Positions 17,423-25,200 of a stretch of DNA of 64,000 nucleotides are shown in pieces. The notes beneath the pieces were generated by a model, which had not been told where the DNA came from, searched no databases, and saw only the letters and a program-made list of their open reading frames with translations. The stretch covers positions 1-64,000 of the forward strand of contig JADCGL010000012.1 of the NCBI GenBank assembly GCA_020248985.1, in the 5' to 3' direction. Position 1 is the first letter of the stretch. Every line of letters begins with the position of its first letter. Made by a program: the position numbers and the translations under genes. The DNA comes from Telmatospirillum sp. Lineage in GTDB: Bacteria > Pseudomonadota > Alphaproteobacteria > CACIAM-22H2.

Positions 17423-19077
17423 GCGGACCCTCGCGGGCGTTCATGGAAGCGGCCGTCGCGCAGTTCGAGCACCCGGTCGGCAAGGCGCAGCACCGAGGGC
17501 TGGTAGCTCACCAGCACCAGCGTGCTGCGGCCTTTGAGGTCGCGCAGCATCTGCAAGAGCCGGTCGTTCGAATCGTGGTCGAGGCTGTTGTTGCTTTCGT
17601 CGAACAGCACGATGCGCGGCGTATCCGCGAGGGCCCGCACGATCGCGATGCGCTGGCGCACGCCGCCGGGCAGCGCTTCGGGATCGCCGAGTTCGGTTTC
17701 GTAGCCCTGCGGCTGGGCGGCCACGAACGCGTCGAGCCCCAAGCGGGCGGAAACGTCGAGAGCCGTGTCCACGATCGGGCCGCGGCGGAACATCGTCAGA
17801 TTGTCGATAAGGCGGCCTTGGAACACGACACCTTGGCGCGGCAGAATGGCGATCTCGGCAGGTCCCGGGCGCGCATCCTCGGCCTTGAGAACGGCCCCGT
17901 CATAGGCGATCGCTCCGGCTTGCGGGCGCACGAGACCTGCCAGCAGCGACAGAACGGTCGATCGACCCGTGCCGTTGGTGCCGACGATCGCCACGCACTC
18001 GCCCGCCTTGATCGAAAGATCGGCGTCCTTGAGGATCGTGCGGCCGGGACCGTAACCGAAATCCACACCACGCAGATCGATGGCACCGGCCGTGACGCGA
18101 ACGGCGCGCGCTTCGCCCGCCGCCGGTTCTTGCGGCAGTTCGGTCAACGCTTCCAGCCGTGCGCGCGCGTTGCGAATGCTCTGGTAATTCGTCCAGATGC
18201 CCATCGCGCGCATCAAAGGCTGCAAAGTGCGACCGGCGAGCAGCGAGCAGCAGGCAAGCTGGCCCACTGTGAGGTCGCCGTCGATCACCTGCAATGCGCC
18301 GTAGCCGAGCACGGCCACAACCGCGAGATTGGAGAACAGCATGCCGAGCGTCTGCGACAGGCTCGAAAGATTGGTGACGCGATGCGCCCCCGCCGCCGCC
18401 TGATCCATCAGACGTTCGTAACGGCGCATCATCTGGCGTTCCATCGTCAATGCCTTGACGGTGGCGACCCCTGTCAGCACTTCGATCATGAAGCTGATGC
18501 GCCGATCGTCGGACTGCGCACGCGCGGCGATGGCCCTGCGCAGGAAGCCGGCCACGCCGAGAGCTGCCACCGCAAACGCTAAAAACACGGCCGCCACGAC
18601 CCAGACGAGCGAACCGCCGATGACCCAAATCAGCCCTGCAAAAACCAACGCGAACGGCAAATCGACGAAAATCGTCGCCCCTTGATTGGCGTAGAACTCG
18701 CGCAGACGATCGACAGCCCCCAGCCGCTCGAGCTGCGTGCCGGCCGAATCGCGCGACACGCTCACGAAATCGGCATTCAGCAGGCGCCCGATCGCGGCGC
18801 ACCCAACCGCGTGTTCGAAACGCGCACCGGCCCAGCTCGTCAGCATGTTGCGTGCGCCGCGCAGAATTCCCTCGCCCACCAGAATGGCCGCGAGCAGCAG
18901 CACCAGCAGCGCCAGCGTATCGCTTGCGGCATTCGGGATCACGCGGTCGTAGATCTGCAGCGTGAAAACCGGCAGCGCGACGCCGAACAGATTGAGGGCA
19001 AGCGAGGCGACCAACAGCGTCGGGTTCAGCGCCATGCCGAGCCCGGCACCCATCGGTATGCGATCGAATTGAGCCAT
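17419..19077 (-). CDS. Type I secretion permease/ATPase with degenerate ATP site
   Basis: 552-residue ABC exporter half, first gene of the secretion operon. It has six hydrophobic segments including the family motif FTLQIYDRVIP, then an NBD. Walker A is GTNGTGRST, with Arg replacing the catalytic Lys. The Q-loop Gln is Arg (ILPRQ) and the switch His is Tyr (LVSYQPS). Walker B (IVLFDES) and the signature (LPGGVRQR) are largely kept. ATG 19077 is preferred. A TTG at 19134 would add 19 residues but lies inside the upstream palindrome. It has no C39-like domain, unlike its partner. The pair is most simply an obligate heterodimer. Confidence 0.88.
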   Translation of the reverse strand: MAQFDRIPMGAGLGMALNPTLLVASLALNLFGVALPVFTLQIYDRVIPNAASDTLALLVLLLAAILVGEGILRGARNMLTSWAGARFEHAVGCAAIGRLLNADFVSVSRDSAGTQLERLGAVDRLREFYANQGATIFVDLPFALVFAGLIWVIGGSLVWVVAAVFLAFAVAALGVAGFLRRAIAARAQSDDRRISFMIEVLTGVATVKALTMERQMMRRYERLMDQAAAGAHRVTNLSSLSQTLGMLFSNLAVVAVLGYGALQVIDGDLTVGQLACCSLLAGRTLQPLMRAMGIWTNYQSIRNARARLEALTELPQEPAAGEARAVRVTAGAIDLRGVDFGYGPGRTILKDADLSIKAGECVAIVGTNGTGRSTVLSLLAGLVRPQAGAIAYDGAVLKAEDARPGPAEIAILPRQGVVFQGRLIDNLTMFRRGPIVDTALDVSARLGLDAFVAAQPQGYETELGDPEALPGGVRQRIAIVRALADTPRIVLFDESNNSLDHDSNDRLLQMLRDLKGRSTLVLVSYQPSVLRLADRVLELRDGRFHERPRGSA

Positions 19078-19118
19078 TGCGCGCGCGAAATCTCCCCCGG
19101 GCCAGCCGCTGCGATACG

Positions 19119-19139
19119 GCAGATTGATTTGCAATCTGC
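19119..19139. promoter_or_regulatory. Perfect palindrome in the secretion-locus control region
   Basis: Arms GCAGATTG and CAATCTGC are 8/8 complementary around ATTTG. The site lies 41 bp before the ABC operon start and overlaps the putative -10 for the RTX gene, so a bound regulator could control both directions. Confidence 0.45.
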
Positions 19140-19145
19140 TATAAT
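19137..19145 (+). promoter_or_regulatory. Extended -10 promoter element for the RTX gene
   Basis: TGC-TATAAT is a full extended -10 hexamer with the TGn element, about 100 bp upstream of the RTX start. No convincing -35 sits at the usual distance, which extended -10 promoters tolerate. The surrounding 120 bp are strikingly AT-rich for this chromosome. Confidence 0.4.
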
Positions 19146-19186
19146 AATGACTGATAATTCCACTGGACTCAAACTTAAAAAAAGAC

Positions 19187-19202
19187 GATAATTTTAATTA
19201 TC
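19187..19202. promoter_or_regulatory. GATAATT palindrome upstream of the RTX gene
   Basis: GATAATT-TT-AATTATC is a perfect 16-bp palindrome. A third copy of GATAATT lies at 19153-19159, 34 bp upstream and about three helical turns away. The arrangement resembles a two-site operator in the leader of the exoprotein gene. Confidence 0.4.
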
Positions 19203-19247
19203 TGAATTTTGTCATCAATATCAATACTCTGCAGAATGCGTGAGGAT

Positions 19248-22200
19248 ATGGCTGACCCTAAATCGACGATTATTGCCGACGAAGCCCTGGCGACCGCGCA
19301 AAGCGCTGGCCAAGCCCCCGCTTTGCCGCCCCAGCCTCAAGCAACCCCGGCACCGCCGCCTGCCTCGATTATCGCCACCGACGCAACCGGCATGGGGGCT
19401 GTGCATTACGGAACCTTGATGGGCGACGAGCGCAGCTTCGCGCCTGCACCGCCGGCCAATGACGGCCCCAGCATCGTCGCCAGCAGCATCCAAATCACGC
19501 AGGCGACGGCCCCGCAAGGATCGACATCCGACGAAAGCGCTGCCGCCAACACGACGCTGGCGACCGGCGAGCGGCTTGCGACCAATTTGGAAACTTCGCT
19601 CCAGACGGCGCAGACGCGTGGACCCACGCGCGATGCCGAAAGTGCTGCCAGAGCAGGCGGGCCCGATGCGACCGCGGCGATCCCGAATGCCGACACGCCG
19701 CAAGTCGCCAATGCGGCCCAAGGTGCGGGCCCCGATACGATCGCCGCACCCACCCTTGCCAACGCACCGACCGATGCGGCCGCACGGGTTGCAACGAACC
19801 CGACCGCCGCCGCCAACACGCGCGCGGCAGGCGAAACGACCGCAGCGCGGCCCGGCTCCGATGCGCCCGCACCGGCTGCCGCACCGGCACGCGCCGAACC
19901 GCTGGCAACCGACACGACACTGGCGCAGCCGACCGAAACGACCGCCGCCCCGCTCGACCTCGAAGCCGCAGCGCCGACGCTGCAGCTTGCCGATGCGCAC
20001 GGCACCGAGGACATGTTTGTGGCGCTCGATGTTCAAGCCGCCTTGGGCGACACCGACGGGTCGGAATCGCTGACCGTGACGATCTCGGGCATGCCGGCCG
20101 GCGGCAGCTTGAGTGCGGGCACCGACAACGGCGACGGCTCGTGGACGCTCGCTGCCGGCGATCTCGCCGGCCTCAATTTCGTGCCGCCTGCCGATGGTTC
20201 CGGCCGCTACACGCTGAGCGTGGAAGCCCGCGCGACCGAAACCGCGAGCGGCCGCGTCGCGACGCAAACGGGAACGCTGCATGTCGATATCGACAGCGTT
20301 GCCGACCAGCCGACGGGTGTGTCGATCGCGGTCCAAAGCGCGCAGGGCACCGATGCGATTTTCGTGAACGGCGAAACCGGCAGCGTCACGGTCGGCGTGC
20401 AGTTCAACGACAATGACGGCTCGCAGACCCACAATGCAACGGTGACGGTGCCGGACAAGCTGATCGTCACCGACACCGCGGGCGGCATCTGGACGCCCGG
20501 CACGGACGGAACCGGCGGCACCATCGATTTCAGCGCAATCGTCGGCTCCGACGGGCGTCTCGACGCGACGTTCCAGGTCCGCGCGGCCGACACGATCCCG
20601 GCAGCTGCCGTCGGCGGCTTCGTCTTCGCCGCAAACTCCGCCGAGGCCGGCGGTGCGAGCGCATCGGCAAGCCAAACCGCAACCGCCTCGGTTTCGACCG
20701 GCGCTTTGGCGGTCGACGGTACGCTCGGCAACGACGCTTTCGTCGACAGCGTGCGCAGCGAAGCGTTCGACGGCGGTACCGGCAGCGACACGGTCAGCTA
20801 CGCCGCCACAACCAGCTCTGTCGTCGTCGATCTTGCCGCCGGTACAGGCAATCGCGGCGACAGCTATGCCAATATCGAAAACATCACCGGCGGCAGTGCG
20901 GCGGACACGCTCACCGGCGACGCGGGCGCCAACGTACTCGATGGTGGTGCAGGCAACGATGTGCTCACGGGCGGCGGCGGTGCAGACACGCTCATTGGCG
21001 GTGCCGGCAACGACACAGCAAGCTTCGCCGATCAAACGGCAGCGCTCACGGCCAATCTCGCGACCGGTGCCACGAGCACGGGCGCCACGCTCTCCGGCAT
21101 CGAGAACGTCACTGGCGGCAGCGGCGCCGATACGCTGACAGGCGACGCGAGCGCCAACGTGCTTGACGGCGGTGCGGGCAACGATGTTCTGACGGGCGGC
21201 GGCGGTGCGGACACGCTCATTGGTGGTGCCGGCAACGACACAGCGAACTTCGCTGATCAGACGGCGGCACTCACGGCCAATCTCGCGACCGGTGCGACGA
21301 GCACCGGCGCCACGCTCTCCGGCATTGAAAACGTCACCGGCGGCAGCGGGGCCGACACGCTCACGGGCGACACAAACGCCAACGTGCTGAGTGGCGGTGC
21401 GGGCGACGATGTGCTGTCCGGCGGCGGCGGTGCGGACACGCTCATTGGCGGCAGCGGCATCGACACGGCGAGTTTCGCCGATCAAACGGCAGCGCTCACG
21501 GCGAATCTCGCGACCGGTGCGACGAGCACGGGTGCCACACTCTCCAGCATTGAAAATCTTACCGGCGGCAGCAATGCCGATACGCTCACCGGCGACGCGA
21601 ATGCCAACGTTCTGGATGGCGGTGCGGGCGACGATTTGCTCACGGGCGGCGGCGGGGCCGACACGCTCGTTGGCGGCAGCGGCACCGACACGGCAAGCTT
21701 CGCCGATCAAACGGCAGCACTCACAGCCAATCTCGCGACGGGTACCACGAGCACAGGCGCCACACTCTCCGGCATTGAAAACGTCATGGGCGGCAGCGGC
21801 GCCGATACGCTCACCGGCGACGCGAACGCCAACGTACTCGATGGCGGAGCGGGCAACGATGAGCTGGCGGGTAGCGGCGGGGCCGACACGCTCGTTGGCG
21901 GTTCGGGCATCGACACGGCGAGTTTTGCCGACGCAACGGCCAGCCTTTCGGCAAATCTTGCGACCGGTGCCACGAGCACCGGCGCTACACTCTCCGGCAT
22001 CGAGAATGTCACCGGCGGCAGCGGTGCTGACACACTCACAGGCGACACAAACGCCAACGTACTGAGCGGCGGTGCGGGCGACGACATGCTCACGAGCGGC
22101 GGCGGGGCCGATACGCTCATTGGCGGCAGCGGCACCGACACGGCAAGCTTCGCCGATCAAACGGCAGCACTCACAGCAAATCTCGCGACCGGTGCGACGA

Positions 22201-25200
22201 GCACAGGCGCCACACTCTCCGGCATTGAAAATCTTACCGGCGGCAGCGATGCCGATACGCTCACCGGCGACGCGAATGCCAACGTTCTGGATGGCGGTGC
22301 GGGCAACGATGTGCTCGCGGGCAGCGGCGGGGCCGACACGCTCATTGGCGGTTCAGGCATCGACACGGCGAGTTTTGCCGACGCAACGACCGGCCTTTCG
22401 GCAAATCTTGCGACCGGTGCCACCAGCACCGGCGCCACGCTCTCCGGCATTGAGAACGTCACCGGCGGCAGCGGGGCCGACACGCTCACGGGCGACACAA
22501 ACGCCAACGTGCTGAGCGGCGGTGCGGGCGACGATGTGCTGTCCGGCGGCGGTGGCGCCGACACGCTTGTTGGCGGCAGCGGAATCGACACGGCGAGTTT
22601 CGCCGACCAGACGACAGGCCTTTCGGCGAATCTCACGACCGGCGCCACAAGCACGGGCGCCACGCTTTCCGGCATCGAGAATCTGACGGGCGGCAGCGGT
22701 GCGGACGCGCTGACCGGCGATGCCAACGCGAACATTCTGATCGGCGGGGCCGGTGCCGACACGCTGGTCGGCGGTGCGGGCATCGATACGGCGGACTACA
22801 GCGCCTCGGGTGCGGCCGTGACGGTCAATGTCGCGGCGGGAACCGGGAGCGGCGGCGACGCGCAAGGCGACACGCTCAATTCGATCGAGAACGTCGCGGG
22901 CTCGGCCTTTGCCGATACGCTGACCGGCGACGCAAACGCCAACATGCTCAGCGGCGGTGCGGGCGACGATACGCTTGCGGGCGGTGCTGGTGCTGACACG
23001 CTGACGGGCGGCAGCGGCACCGATACGGCAAGTTACGCCGCATCGACGACGGCCGTGAATGCCAATCTCGCGACGGGCACGGGCACGGCGGGCGATGCTG
23101 CGGGCGACGTCTATTCCGGCATCGAGAATCTGACCGGCGGTACGGCCGCCGACATTCTCACCGGCGACGCGAATGCAAACATTCTTTCGGGCGGTGCGGG
23201 CAACGACTCCCTCACGGGCGGCGGCGGCGACGATCTTCTGGCTGGCGGTGCGGGCGGCGACACGCTGGTCGGCGGTATGGGCATCGACACGGCCGACTAC
23301 AGCGCCTCGGGCGCTGCCGTGTCCGTGAATCTTGCGACCGGTGCCGTGTCGGGCGGCGATGCGGCAAGCGACGTGCTGTCGGGCATCGAAAACGTCAAGG
23401 GTTCGACTTCGGCCGATACGTTGACGGGCGATGCCAATGCCAACGTGATCGACGGCGGGGCCGGCAACGATTCGCTGGTCGGCGGTGCGGGTGCCGACAC
23501 GATCATCGGCGGGGCCGGCAGCGACCAGATCAGCTATGCGGCCTCGACCGCGGGCGTTGCGGTCGATCTTGCGACCGGCCTTGGCAGCGGCGGCGATGCG
23601 GCAGGCGACGTGCTGTCCGGCATCGAAACCGTCGTCGGCTCGACGCTTGCCGACACGATCAAGGGCAGCGCCGGTGCCGAACGCCTCGACGGCGGTACGG
23701 GCAACGACTTCATTGCGGGCGGTGCGGGTGCCGACACGCTGGTCGGCGGAACCGGCATCGACACGGCCGACTATGCGAGTTCCGGGGCAGCCGTCACGGT
23801 GAGCCTCACGAGCGGCACGGGCAGTGGCGGCGACGCGCAAGGCGATACGCTGGCGACGTTCGAGAATGTCACGGGCTCGGCCTTCGCCGATACGCTGACG
23901 GGCGACACCGCCGCCAACGTGCTCGATGGCGGAGCTGGCGACGACACGCTGATCGGTGCCGCCGGTGCCGACACGCTGACGGGCGGTGCCGGCATCGACA
24001 CGGCAAGCTACGCAACCTCGACCGCGTCGGTTACGGCGAACCTTGCGACAGGCACCGGTACGGTTGGCGATGCCAGCGGCGACGTGTTGTCGGGCATCGA
24101 AAATCTGACCGGCGGGACAGCCGCCGACACGCTGACGGGCGATGCCAACGCCAACGTGATCGACGGCGGTGCGGGCAACGATTCGTTGGCTGGCGGTGCG
24201 GGGGCGGACACGCTAATCGGCGGGACCGGCACCGACCAAGTCAGCTACGCAAGCTCGACGGTCGGCGTCTCGGTCAATCTTGCAACGGGCCTCGGGATCG
24301 GCGGCGATGCCGAAGGCGACGTGCTTTCCGGTATTGAAACCGTGGTGGGCTCGAGCCTTGCCGACACGCTGACGGGCAGCACACTCGCCGATCGCCTCGA
24401 TGGCGGTTCCGGCAACGATTTGCTGGTCGGCGGATTGGGTGCGGACTCGCTTGTCGGCGGTGCGGGCATCGACACGGTCGACTACAGCGCCTCGGCGGCG
24501 GCAGTCACGGTGAGCCTCACGGCGGGTACGGGTACTGGCGGCGATGCGGCTGGCGACACGCTCGCCACGATCGAGAACGTTACGGGCTCCGCCTTCGCCG
24601 ATCAGCTCACCGGCGATGCCAACGCCAACCTGCTCGCCGGCGGCGAGGGCAACGACACGCTGATCGGTGCGGCAGGTGCGGACACGCTCACGGGCGGTGC
24701 CGGCACCGACACGGCGAGCTATGCGACCTCGACGGCCGCCGTCACGGCGAATCTTGCGACCGGGACCGGCACGCTTGGCGATGCCAGCGGCGATTTGTTC
24801 TCCGGCATCGAAAATCTGACCGGCGGTTCGGCCAACGACACGCTGACGGGCGACGCCAATGCCAACGTCATCGACGGCGGGGCCGGCAACGATTCGCTGA
24901 CCGGCGGCGCGGGCGCCGACACAATCGTCGGCGGGGCCGGAAGCGACTTGGTCGACTATTCGGCATCGACGCAAGGTGTTGCGGTCAATCTCGCGACCGG
25001 CGTTGGCAGCGGCGGCGACGCGGCTGGCGACGTGCTGTCGGGCATCGAAACCGTCATCGGGTCGGAATTCGCCGATACGCTGACCGGCAGCACCGGTGCC
25101 GACAGGCTCGAGGGCCGCGGCGGCGGCGACATGTTTATCGGCGGTGCGGGTGCGGACACGCTGGTCGGCGGAACCGGCATCGACACGGCCGACTACAGCG

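Noticed and set aside
19221..22160. 979-codon minus-strand frame over the start of the RTX gene
   Set aside because: Same shadow effect. Its short companions recur every 225 bp, exactly the repeat period.
22353..23840. 495-codon minus-strand frame
   Set aside because: Antisense shadow of the RTX repeats with no protein-like domain.
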